This document shows, one piece after another, positions 8,100 to 15,912 of a DNA stretch of 36,968 nucleotides. Positions within the stretch are counted from its first letter, which is position 1. The number at the start of each line of letters is the position of its first letter. The DNA comes from an uncultured Alcanivoracaceae bacterium (GTDB lineage: Bacteria > Pseudomonadota > Gammaproteobacteria > Xanthomonadales > Marinicellaceae). Made by a program: the position numbers and the translations under genes. The stretch covers positions 1 through 36,968 of the forward strand of contig CAJXVJ010000006.1 of assembly GCA_913061105.1 (NCBI GenBank), written 5' to 3'. The notes under the pieces were generated by a model that was not told where the DNA came from, made no database searches, and saw only the letters and a program-made list of their open reading frames with translations.

Positions 8100-8885
8100 T
8101 TAACCCAATCGACCAAAAAATGTCATTCTAGCTGATTCTGATAATGATACATCTGGGGTAGAATTGTAGGCTAGTACCACAAGCTTACGGGTTGTTTTGC
8201 CTTTGACAGGCGTTACTCTGTGCATTGAATTGCGACCTCTGAATAGAACCAAATCTCCTGAATTAATTGACAAGACTTTTGGAACAATTTCTCCATCCAA
8301 TATTTTTTTCGCATTATCAAAGCCCATTTCACCGGAGTCTGCATCACGTGCATCTTTTAAATATTCAAATACCCCACCATCCTCAGGTGTATTGATCAAT
8401 AAGGTGATGGCAAAAGAAGAATTATCAAAATGCCATCCAAGTTCTTCGCCCTCATCTGCATAATGTAAGTTAATTGAAGAAAGGTTGTCAGCATATTCGT
8501 ACAGTTGTTTTTCTCCTAATACTTGACAGAGAAACCTACGAAATTCAGGAGCATCATACAGCACATTAAGCGCTGATTCAGAAGGTATTTGATCTGTTGT
8601 AATACAACCTTTTGAAGAGGTCACTAAACGGTTTCTCACATGATTGCTATCATATTGGGGGTCGGATTCAGTAAGATAAATGTTATGCTGATTTTTAGTA
8701 TAGTACGCCAAGTGTTTTTGGTTTGCAGCATCTTTATTAATAGATTCGATGGCGGTTTCTAATAAAAAACCAGACAAAACCAATGCTCCATTCACATCTA
8801 AAGAATTTTTACATTCTTCAATGAATGTAGAGTCATTTAATGGATTTTTTCTTAAATTAATGACCTGTGATAATTCTTTATTCAT
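8100..8885 (-). CDS. Fe(II)/2-oxoglutarate-dependent oxygenase, HalD/ArpA-like
   Basis: 261 residues from ATG 8885; a TTG at 8900 is possible but less likely. The cupin core has H152-F-D154 (in GWHFDNSSFAITLL) and distal H222 (in FRGRNSMHRVTPV). Arg233, 11 residues later, is the likely 2-oxoglutarate anchor. EDGGVFEYLKDARD and the ending FFGRLG strongly resemble proteins annotated as ArpA or HalD/BesD-type amino-acid enzymes. In true BesD-type halogenases the HxD aspartate is replaced by glycine so that chloride can bind. Here Asp154 is present, which predicts a hydroxylase or desaturase, not a halogenase. The substrate is unknown; free amino acids are the known theme. The FMN reductase follows 34 nt downstream on the same strand. 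Confidence 0.87.
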   Translation of the reverse strand: MNKELSQVINLRKNPLNDSTFIEECKNSLDVNGALVLSGFLLETAIESINKDAANQKHLAYYTKNQHNIYLTESDPQYDSNHVRNRLVTSSKGCITTDQIPSESALNVLYDAPEFRRFLCQVLGEKQLYEYADNLSSINLHYADEGEELGWHFDNSSFAITLLINTPEDGGVFEYLKDARDADSGEMGFDNAKKILDGEIVPKVLSINSGDLVLFRGRNSMHRVTPVKGKTTRKLVVLAYNSTPDVSLSESARMTFFGRLG

Positions 8886-9068
8886 AAATATACCATTCAA
8901 CTGTTGTTAATATTTATGTTATCACATATGTAAATCTAAGCATAGTCTTTCAATTTTGTTAGAATGGTCTAAAAATCTCTATTAATTAAATAATTCATTA
9001 CTTTGATTTATAAAGCTTTAACCATGCTGTAATATGGCAACAATAAGTTTTTTATCACTGGACAACAA

Positions 9069-9542
9069 ATGACAAACAATGACCTATTACGTAGGCTGCG
9101 CTACATACTGAACATAAAAGACACTAAAATTATTAAAATTTTAGCCTTGGTCGATTACCAAGTGCCATTGCCTCGTGTGGTTTCATGGTTGAAAAAAGAA
9201 AACGACGAAGATTTTACAGAATGTTCTGATAAAGACATACTGGCATTTTTGGATGGATTGATTATTGAAAAGCGTGGAAAAAGAGAACCACCTCCAGGCC
9301 AAAAACTCAAACCCATACCAACTCAAAGACTCAACAATAATTTAATATTTTTAAAATTAAAAATTGCATTTAACTTAAAATCGGATGACGTTTTGAAAAT
9401 GTTAGAGTTGGCTGAATACAACATCAGCAGTTCTGAATTAACCGCGTTTTTCAGAAAGAAAAATCACCGTCATTACAGAGTATGTAAAGATCAAATCTTA
9501 CGAAAATTTATTAAAGGCCTACAGGTAAAACTCACATCATGA
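9069..9542 (+). CDS. yehS: YehS family protein (DUF1456)
   Basis: 157 residues. The protein consists of two homologous helical repeats. The first is about residues 3-70 (NDLLRRLRYILNIKD...FLDGLI) and the second about 88-152 (NNLIFLKLKIAFNLKSDD...FIKGL). They are joined by a basic/proline linker containing KREPPPGQK. This two-repeat layout and length are typical of E. coli YehS/DUF1456, whose biochemical role is not established. ATG 9069 is preceded by GGACAACAA. The stop overlaps the start of the next gene (ATGA at 9539), so the two are translationally coupled. Confidence 0.9.
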   Translation: MTNNDLLRRLRYILNIKDTKIIKILALVDYQVPLPRVVSWLKKENDEDFTECSDKDILAFLDGLIIEKRGKREPPPGQKLKPIPTQRLNNNLIFLKLKIAFNLKSDDVLKMLELAEYNISSSELTAFFRKKNHRHYRVCKDQILRKFIKGLQVKLTS

Positions 9543-10084
9543 AAATTAAAATATTCAGCATTGTTATCATCGCCACACTTTTAGCTTCATGTGGATTTAA
9601 AAACAAATTCAAAACCAATCTTGATTTTTTAAACAACTTTGGCCAATATTGTGGTCAATCTTTTGAAGGGAAAACTGTTTTTCCTGATGACCCAGGACAT
9701 GATTTTGCCGGCAAGAAACTTATCATGAATGTGGCAGAATGTTCAGAAAATGAAATTCGTGTTCCATTTCAAGTGGGTGAAAACACATCTAGAACTTGGA
9801 TAATCAGTCGCACAGATAAGGGCTTGTTATTAAAACACGATCACAGACACGCGGATGGCACACCAGATGAATTAACAATGTACGGAGGTTTTGAAGACAA
9901 GAACCTCTCTACCACAAATATGAAAGCCAGTTTTGCAGCGGATGATGAAACCGCAGAAATGCTTCCAGAAGCAAAAACCAATGTTTGGACATTAACTTTT
10001 GATAAAGCTAATAGTCAATTTATCTATTCTTTAACTCGCCATGGAAAACTACGTTATAAAGCCATATTTGATTTGTCCAATTAA
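9539..10084 (+). CDS. Conserved lipoprotein of unknown function
   Basis: 181 residues. The signal peptide with lipobox LLASC gives acylated Cys18. The mature protein begins with a short helix containing LDFLNNFGQYCGQSFEGK, then mostly beta-rich sequence including NVAECSENEIRVPFQVGE, RTWIISRTDKGLLLKHDHRH, and a final RHGKLRYKAIFDL strand. The HDHRHADG stretch (about residues 99-106) is striking and could bind metal, but this is speculation. I recognise the layout as a conserved uncharacterised proteobacterial lipoprotein and know no function. It is coupled to yehS by a 4-nt overlap. Confidence 0.75.
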   Translation: MKIKIFSIVIIATLLASCGFKNKFKTNLDFLNNFGQYCGQSFEGKTVFPDDPGHDFAGKKLIMNVAECSENEIRVPFQVGENTSRTWIISRTDKGLLLKHDHRHADGTPDELTMYGGFEDKNLSTTNMKASFAADDETAEMLPEAKTNVWTLTFDKANSQFIYSLTRHGKLRYKAIFDLSN

Positions 10085-10102
10085 TCTGTATGAGATTTTT
10101 TA

Positions 10103-10495
10103 TTAAATTTCTTTGACAGCTGTTGCAACTACTTTGATCTTACCACCAAAAGGCAACTTTGCTGCTTCATAGATGGTTCTTGCGGGCCTGCGTCCTTCAG
10201 GGAATAATGCCATATAAATTTCATTGACAGCCTCTACTTGGGATAAATCAGAAAAAGCTATGTCTACATAGACAATTTCACCTTTTTCAAAACCCGCAGC
10301 CTTCAGTGCTGAGAAAACATTATTAAAGGCACGGTTGGCTTCATCTTCAATGGCACCTGGTACATATTCACCTTGAACATTAACCGATAACTGTCCACTG
10401 ACAAAACACATGTTATTGACAACCACAGCATGGCTTATTGGATTCGACCAGTGGGGTAGTCCTTCTCCATGGGTTATAAATTTTCGATTATCCAT
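10103..10495 (-). CDS. RidA (YjgF/YER057c) family protein
   Basis: About 130 residues from ATG 10495, which gives the usual family length and overlaps the yjdF stop (ATGGATAA). An ATG at 10522 would add nine residues (MTNKLKKSQ). The sequence SNPISHAVVVNNMCFVSGQL is the signature N-terminal strand pair. The C-terminal RRPARTIYEAAKLPFGGKI carries the conserved Arg and the usual LP of the interfacial active site in the RidA trimer. Family members hydrolyse reactive enamine/imine intermediates made by PLP enzymes such as threonine dehydratase. Others have divergent substrates, and this one's GEGLPHW start differs from canonical RidA, so it may belong to a subgroup. It is the last gene of the minus-strand run rsgA-DUF3592-yjdF-ridA. 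Confidence 0.9.
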   Translation of the reverse strand: MDNRKFITHGEGLPHWSNPISHAVVVNNMCFVSGQLSVNVQGEYVPGAIEDEANRAFNNVFSALKAAGFEKGEIVYVDIAFSDLSQVEAVNEIYMALFPEGRRPARTIYEAAKLPFGGKIKVVATAVKEI

Positions 10496-11078
10496 TTGCG
10501 ACTTTTTCAATTTGTTTGTCATGCACCCATGACAATGTTACCAGTGCGATAATCGCTCCTAATAAACACAACCACATATCTGATTGTGTGTCCCATACGT
10601 AGCCTTGGGTTCCCAAAAAGGCTTCAGCATCTTCACCCGATGCCAAGGCCACCCACCATTCTAATAATTCATAAAAAGCACTGAATCCTAGACAGATTGA
10701 AATCACAATAAATATGCGCCAAGCATTGCCATTGACTACATTTTTTCGGATTAATAATTCTCTGGTTAATAAAGCAGGGACAAAACCTTGAAAAAAATGA
10801 CCAACCTTATCGTAGTTATTTCTTTCTGAACCAAATAAACCGTCGAAAAATGGCACTTCAGCATAGGTGTAATGACCTCCAATCATTAAAACAATGCAAT
10901 GCAACAAGATAAACCCGTAAAGTATAGGCGTGAGCCTGAATGAATTATAAGTAAATGCCATGAGTATTCCGCCAAAAATAGCAGGTGAAACTTCTAGAAA
11001 CCAAGTGAATTGATCTTTCGGGTTAATACCTGACCAAACTAACACGGCAAGAAAAATAACAGTCCAAATATATTTCAT
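10488..11078 (-). CDS. yjdF: YjdF family inner-membrane protein (DUF2238)
   Basis: 196 residues from ATG 11078, which has GGAG 11 nt upstream. A longer frame to 11192 would overlap the DUF3592 gene and add non-membrane sequence. About six hydrophobic helices are visible. The conserved loop YAEVPFFDGLFGSERNNYDK (about residues 75-94), then VGHFFQGFVPAL, FYELLEWWVAL and TQGYVWDTQSDMW, are hallmark DUF2238 segments rich in charged or aromatic residues within the membrane. E. coli YjdF has no firmly known role. The stop codon overlaps the ridA start. Confidence 0.9.
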   Translation of the reverse strand: MKYIWTVIFLAVLVWSGINPKDQFTWFLEVSPAIFGGILMAFTYNSFRLTPILYGFILLHCIVLMIGGHYTYAEVPFFDGLFGSERNNYDKVGHFFQGFVPALLTRELLIRKNVVNGNAWRIFIVISICLGFSAFYELLEWWVALASGEDAEAFLGTQGYVWDTQSDMWLCLLGAIIALVTLSWVHDKQIEKVANG

Positions 11079-11137
11079 AGTTGCGTTCTCCAATAAAATA
11101 TGGCCATTATTATTTAATGGCAAAATTTCAACAATTA

Positions 11138-11578
11138 TTATTGTAGCATTAATACTAGTATAACTGCCACTAACAGCACACCTAATTTCCAATAGAAATT
11201 TCCGCGGTAGCCTTGTTTCAACACCGACATGTTAAAGTTTTTTGAATTGACATAAACAGTGATTTTCGAACCGACTTTTAATCCCATTATGTCATCACAA
11301 GAGTCGCCATAATTGGTAGTCCAAATATCGCCATAGATAATTTTTTTGCCTTTGTAATGTGTCTTATTAATTGTGTATTCATACAGAATAAATGGTTGGC
11401 TTTCTTCAGTGCCATCTTCGTCTTCTCTCACATCTATCCCTAGTTTAGCCACAGATGCGGAACAAGGCTTCCAAGATTCAGAAGATTTGCCACGTAAATA
11501 CATTAGTGTTTCATAGAATATGATTATTATGAAAAACCCCCATAAAACAAACATGGGTATTTGGTATTCAAAAATCAT
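11138..11578 (-). CDS. DUF3592 domain membrane protein
   Basis: 146 residues. One hydrophobic helix lies at residues 8-28 and another at about 128-145, with a beta-rich domain between them (SWKPCSASVAKLGI...YEYTINKTHYKGKKI...VGSKITVYVN). The order TM, 'W..c.a.v', 'Y.Y.v..k.Y.g', 'G..v.VyvnP' and TM is the DUF3592 pattern. Function is unknown. It sits between rsgA and yjdF on the same strand, 30 nt after rsgA. A second DUF3592 protein is at 26247-26741. Confidence 0.78.
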   Translation of the reverse strand: MIFEYQIPMFVLWGFFIIIIFYETLMYLRGKSSESWKPCSASVAKLGIDVREDEDGTEESQPFILYEYTINKTHYKGKKIIYGDIWTTNYGDSCDDIMGLKVGSKITVYVNSKNFNMSVLKQGYRGNFYWKLGVLLVAVILVLMLQ

Positions 11579-11608
11579 TGGTTAACCCTTGTCGATTTAT
11601 CCTAAACA

Positions 11609-12673
11609 CTATCTTTGCTTGTTCTTTAAGGTTGATTTAATCAATTTTCCAAAGTTTTTGTCTTTTTTGCGTTTGTCTTGATAAGACATTTGATTGAAAT
11701 CCGACTCTTTTTTCATTTTTATGTAGTTTTGATAGCGTTTTTTGGATAACTCACCTGAATTAATTGCAGCAGAAATGGCACAGCCTTTTTCATTCGAATG
11801 TGAACAGTTTGAAAACTTACACGTATTTGACAAATCTAGTATTTCACTGAACGTATCATCCAAACCATCATCAACTGAAAAACTTCCCAATTCTCTGATG
11901 CCCGGAGTATCTATGATCATTGCTCCACTTTCTAAACGCACCAATTGTCGGCTTGTGGTCGTGTGACGGCCCTTGCTTTGGATGTTGCTGACTGCTTGGG
12001 TTTCATATTGTTCATCGCCCAAAATACTATTCAGCAATGTGGTTTTACCCACACCAGATGATCCTAACAAACAATAGGTCAATCCAGGCTTTAATGAGCC
12101 AATAACAGAATCTAAGTTTTCATGGCTGATGTTGCTGAATTCCATTACTACCGATTCAGGAGCAATATCCAGTACTTTTTGCTTAATGTCGTTAACTTCA
12201 TCAGTGGCCATAAGATCACACTTACTGAGCAGAATAACCGGTTCAATGCCACTTTCATTGACCATCACTAAGTAGCGTTCTAACCTACGAAGATTAAAAT
12301 TATCATTCAAAGATTGAATGATAAATGCCACATCGATATTGGCTGCCATCAATTGAAAATCAATTTTTTTGCCAGCAGTTTTTCTTTTCAATAACGTTTT
12401 TCTTGGAAAAACTGCGTAGATTATTGCATGAGTGTCGTCATCAAAACAATCGGCATACACCCAGTCTCCTGTGGTAGGAAGGTCTGAGGCAGATTCGGTA
12501 CCAAAAAGAAGGTTACCTGATAATTCAGCAAATATTTCCTTGCCTCCTTTGGTCAATGTATAACTGTCTTTATTGACAGTAACAATACGAGAAATACCAT
12601 GTATGGCACTTTGCTTTTGGTCTTCACGTTGCTTAAACCAATCACCGTATCCTATGCTTTCTAAATCACCCAT
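11609..12673 (-). CDS. rsgA: Ribosome small subunit-dependent GTPase RsgA
   Basis: 354 residues. It is a circularly permuted GTPase, with motif order G4 (SKCD, 150-153), G1 (GSSGVGKTT, 204-212) and G3 (DTPG, 255-258). An N-terminal OB-fold (about 25-95) and a C-terminal zinc-binding knuckle (C285, C290, H292, C298) complete the family architecture. RsgA helps late maturation of the 30S subunit by releasing assembly factor RbfA and checking the decoding centre. It is the first gene of a minus-strand run. An unusual minus-strand terminator-like hairpin lies 69 nt upstream of the start. Confidence 0.96.
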   Translation of the reverse strand: MGDLESIGYGDWFKQREDQKQSAIHGISRIVTVNKDSYTLTKGGKEIFAELSGNLLFGTESASDLPTTGDWVYADCFDDDTHAIIYAVFPRKTLLKRKTAGKKIDFQLMAANIDVAFIIQSLNDNFNLRRLERYLVMVNESGIEPVILLSKCDLMATDEVNDIKQKVLDIAPESVVMEFSNISHENLDSVIGSLKPGLTYCLLGSSGVGKTTLLNSILGDEQYETQAVSNIQSKGRHTTTSRQLVRLESGAMIIDTPGIRELGSFSVDDGLDDTFSEILDLSNTCKFSNCSHSNEKGCAISAAINSGELSKKRYQNYIKMKKESDFNQMSYQDKRKKDKNFGKLIKSTLKNKQR

Positions 12674-12741
12674 GTTAAGTATATATGTTTATTTGTTATG
12701 CATTATAGGATATTTATGCTGTTGCGCAATTAACAATTCGC

Positions 12742-12773
12742 AAAAAAAAAGCCTCTTGTAGAAAGTGGCTTTT
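12742..12773 (-). terminator. Terminator-like hairpin in the rsgA leader
   Basis: On the minus strand the stem AAAAGCC-a-CTT / AAG-a-GGCTTTT is followed by a run of nine T. No minus-strand ORF lies upstream of it: the next gene, at 13074, is on the plus strand. It may end a small RNA from 12774-13070, or act as an attenuator before rsgA. Apart from this hairpin and a GGGGGGAG stretch on the minus strand near 12825, gene-free 12674-13073 shows nothing I can name. Confidence 0.55.
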
Positions 12774-13073
12774 AAAATTATTATTATATTTATTATAAGA
12801 GAGTTTTTAAATATATTAAATTCTCCCCCCTTTTTTATAACACCTATCATATTCTATTTAGTGCTTTTACCATGAGGATTATTGGTTCAATTATTTGTAC
12901 AATTGGGTCAACTATCAAACTTAAACTGTTATTAACTATGAATCATTTAAAATTTTGTTATACATTTTTCAATGCTGAAATTATAGAATTTCAACCATAA
13001 GTTTTTATACAACCCATGATGCTTTCGATTATAATACCCATTGATAAATAAACAATGAATAAGGATTTGAATA

Positions 13074-13661
13074 ATGCAGCATATTATATGTACTGAGAGT
13101 GAAATAGTTGATAACGAAATTAAGTCAGATGGATTTATCAAAACTGATAAAAACATTTTTGATGTGAATAAAATCTGGATTGGACCTCGCCCTACTCTTG
13201 AAACCAATGAAAACTTCAAACAAATTATTCCATATATTCTGCTTTCTTATCAGGGAAAAATAGCGTTATACCAACGTACCAAAAAAGGTGGAGAGAATAG
13301 ATTACATAATATGCACTCTATTGGATTTGGTGGTCATATCGACGCGTTTGATTTGGCCTATCAAGAGAATGGTGAAATCAATCTGGATAAGACCATAGAA
13401 AAATCTGGTCAAAGAGAAATCGATGAAGAGTTAATAGTTTCAAGCATTACCTCTAAAAAACACTTGGGTTATATCTATGATGGCAGTAATCCAGTTGGGC
13501 GTGTTCACATTGGTGTTGTAGAGCAATGGGAATTGTCTTCAGATGCAATTAAAAGCAACGAAGATGAAATTCATGTGGTTGGATTATTGACTGTTGAAGA
13601 ATTAAAAAACCATACAGGTGAAATGGAAAATTGGAGCTCTCATATTATTAATGGGCTTTAA
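13074..13661 (+). CDS. Nudix-fold hydrolase, predicted phosphoesterase (COG4112-like)
   Basis: 195 residues. ATG 13074 follows AAGGA with good spacing. MHSIGFGGHID (about residues 79-89), then KSGQREIDEELIV (about 111-123), is a Nudix box with an insertion between the GGH part and the RExxEEL helix. RE and EE provide the Mg2+ ligands. A glycine-aromatic strand LGYIYDGSNPVGRVHIGVV and the acidic ending SNEDEIHVVGLLTVEEL match small MutT-like phosphoesterases. Substrates are likely nucleoside diphosphate derivatives, but they are not predictable here. The gene is convergent with the subtilase, whose stop lies 7 nt away. Confidence 0.78.
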   Translation: MQHIICTESEIVDNEIKSDGFIKTDKNIFDVNKIWIGPRPTLETNENFKQIIPYILLSYQGKIALYQRTKKGGENRLHNMHSIGFGGHIDAFDLAYQENGEINLDKTIEKSGQREIDEELIVSSITSKKHLGYIYDGSNPVGRVHIGVVEQWELSSDAIKSNEDEIHVVGLLTVEELKNHTGEMENWSSHIINGL

Positions 13662-13667
13662 TAAAGG

Positions 13668-15134
13668 TTATTCAAATCCATTTTCAAAAATAAGATCAAT
13701 GATGGCTTCAAACCCATTCTTAAATAAAAAACTTGGGTCAACAACCATTAAATCTGCCAACAATACGGCCGAATGGGCATTGATTCTACCATAACCCATT
13801 TGTAATGAATGACCAGGTTTTGATATATCATGGTCATAATTATAACCACCCACTTTATCTGCTGAATCTTTTAATATATTCCTGACTTGTTCGTTAGTTA
13901 GATTAGGATGACGGCTCATAACTAAACTGGCAATACCTGAGGTCAATGGTGCTGAGAATGATGTTCCTGATGTTGAGACATAGCCATTATTTAGCGTAGT
14001 AGTAACAATATCAGAACCCGGTGCAGAAATTTCTAATTTATCACCATATTGTGAAAAACTAGATTTAAAATCATTTTGATTAGAGGCTCCTACTGCCATA
14101 ATATCAGGGTGTGATGAAGGATAACCAACTGATGAAGCCGAACTATTTCCTGCAGCTCCTATGATTAAAACACCATGGGTATTATAGGCTTCAGTAATGG
14201 CATCATTTAGTGCCTGGCTTGAACCCACTGAAAGACTCAATTGAATGATATTTGCACCATTGGCAGCTGCATATAAAATTGCATCATCTAAAACTGAACC
14301 ATTGGGTGCATTATTACCAACATTTCCGATCATAATCGATGTGCCTTTATTGTTATTTCCACCTGCAATACCAGCTACACCATTATTGTTATTTGTTTTT
14401 GCAGCCACTACACCTGCAACCGCAGTACCATGAAAAAATCCGCCAGAACCATCATTATCATCACTATCAAAATCCCAACCTTTCCAATCATCAATAAAAC
14501 CGTTGTTATCATCATCAATATTGTTGCCCGTACTTGGATCCTCAGAATCAGTCCATGCGTCTTCACCTGAGTTAATCCAGATATTATTATAGTTATCGTT
14601 GCCCTGACCTAAATCACTGTGGGTAAACTCAGTACCAGAATCTAATACAGCTACAACTATATTACTGGTGCCAGTGTTTAAATCCCATACTGCTTCAGCG
14701 CTTACTTTTGGGAGATACCATTGTGATTGGTATTGATTGTCATTTGGAACCAGCAAATACCGACCAATGGTATTGGGCTCTACCATGGAGAATAGTCCAC
14801 TGTTTTCTAATTGCAGTAATTCATCTTTAAAATTGGCATTTTCAGGCAGTTGAATATCACTGTAGCCAGTTGATGCTGTACGCAATTTTTTTAAATTATT
14901 TTGTTGTAAATAACTGCTAAATTGGTTTGAGTTAAAATGTGGGGCAGGCTTTACAGTAATAACGCGAGTATTGACTTTAAATTGTTCACCATTGGATTCC
15001 TTAACCCACAATACCTCTTGATCTAGGAAATAATCTTTGCCTGCAAAATTAAATGAAAATTGTTGTTCTGCATTAACAGAAAATACTGCAAGAATGATTA
15101 ACAGTCGGAATACATAATATAAAGTTGCTTTCAT
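13668..15134 (-). CDS. Secreted subtilisin-like serine protease (S8) with doubled FxNGFE tail
   Basis: 488 residues. A signal peptide ends at about VNA (residue 22). A propeptide of about 110 residues follows (FSFNFAGKDYFLDQE...MVEPNTIGRY). The catalytic triad is Asp165 (VAVLDSGTEF), His235 (HGTAVAGVVAA) and Ser392 (GTSFSAP), with oxyanion Asn330 (GAAGNSS). Between Asp and His is an acidic loop NIDDDNNGFIDDWKGWDF, probably Ca2+-binding, common in large secreted S8 enzymes. The enzyme should degrade extracellular protein. The C-terminus has LFKNGFE (470-476) and IFENGFE (482-488, directly before the stop). Such GFE tails appear on other exported proteins of this bacterial order as I recall, perhaps as a sorting or processing signal. 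Confidence 0.95.
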   Translation of the reverse strand: MKATLYYVFRLLIILAVFSVNAEQQFSFNFAGKDYFLDQEVLWVKESNGEQFKVNTRVITVKPAPHFNSNQFSSYLQQNNLKKLRTASTGYSDIQLPENANFKDELLQLENSGLFSMVEPNTIGRYLLVPNDNQYQSQWYLPKVSAEAVWDLNTGTSNIVVAVLDSGTEFTHSDLGQGNDNYNNIWINSGEDAWTDSEDPSTGNNIDDDNNGFIDDWKGWDFDSDDNDGSGGFFHGTAVAGVVAAKTNNNNGVAGIAGGNNNKGTSIMIGNVGNNAPNGSVLDDAILYAAANGANIIQLSLSVGSSQALNDAITEAYNTHGVLIIGAAGNSSASSVGYPSSHPDIMAVGASNQNDFKSSFSQYGDKLEISAPGSDIVTTTLNNGYVSTSGTSFSAPLTSGIASLVMSRHPNLTNEQVRNILKDSADKVGGYNYDHDISKPGHSLQMGYGRINAHSAVLLADLMVVDPSFLFKNGFEAIIDLIFENGFE

Positions 15135-15312
15135 TATAAATTGTCACATTTTGATTTAAAACCGAATGAGTATACACTTATGTATTGATTGCATCAATTA
15201 AAACTATTTATTGCCCCTATTTTAGCAAACACTTAACGGTAGCAAACCTGAAAACAATATCGCGGTAATGTGTTTTGTCAATGGGAATGCAGCAATTGTG
15301 TTGATGCGTTTT

Positions 15313-15858
15313 TTATTCGGTTGTTGATACATCCTGTTTACTCAGTTGATGAATGATAATTGCGAACGTTATTTCAATCATACAACCCACAAAAGCACCA
15401 ACCACAAAAGACAGTGAGAGCGCAGCAATACAAATACCAGATGCCATAAGCATGACTCCAAGAGCCCAGTATATTTTTAAGCCGTAAAGAGTTTGGAATG
15501 TTAAATATCTGGCACCAATAATTATTAACATAATAGGATAAAACAGGGCGCTATTGTATTGAGACGAAACAAAAGCAATAAATAAACCACCAAACAATAT
15601 CCCCAAGTTTTCAAATGCTAGCTTATTAAGCACATTATCTTGTGAATGCTTACCAGTTGAACCAAGTAGTTTTGAAAATAAGATTGATAAAGGAAAAATA
15701 AACATGCCGCCTAAAAATAAGGTAAGCATACTGCTAACTGGAGAATAATAAACGCCAATAACACCAGCAAGACACCACACAATACCTGAGGAGGATACTC
15801 CAGTTGACCCATCTAAATAGGCTTGCCTCATGTCATTTTGCGACTCAATAAAATTCAT
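15313..15858 (-). CDS. Integral membrane protein, possibly DUF7010 family
   Basis: 181 residues. Six hydrophobic helices are visible, after a short polar N-terminus that contains AYLDGSTGVSSSGIVWCLAG. The pattern of that entry, then LGGMFIFPLSILFSKLLG, recalls small uncharacterised membrane proteins of the DUF7010 type. No catalytic residues stand out and I know no function. It lies between the M3 peptidase and the subtilase on the same strand, with gaps of 54 and 178 nt, so an operon is doubtful. Confidence 0.65.
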   Translation of the reverse strand: MNFIESQNDMRQAYLDGSTGVSSSGIVWCLAGVIGVYYSPVSSMLTLFLGGMFIFPLSILFSKLLGSTGKHSQDNVLNKLAFENLGILFGGLFIAFVSSQYNSALFYPIMLIIIGARYLTFQTLYGLKIYWALGVMLMASGICIAALSLSFVVGAFVGCMIEITFAIIIHQLSKQDVSTTE

Positions 15859-15912
15859 CTTTTATTAGTTACTCTATTTACCGTTTAATGTTTACTTAAA
15901 CTCATCAAGAAA

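Noticed and set aside
8100-8885. A radical halogenase of the BesD type
   Set aside because: The HxD aspartate (Asp154) is present, whereas halogenases need a small residue there to make room for chloride.
11079-11192. A longer N-terminus for YjdF
   Set aside because: It would overlap the DUF3592 gene and adds sequence unlike the family. ATG 11078 has a good Shine-Dalgarno.
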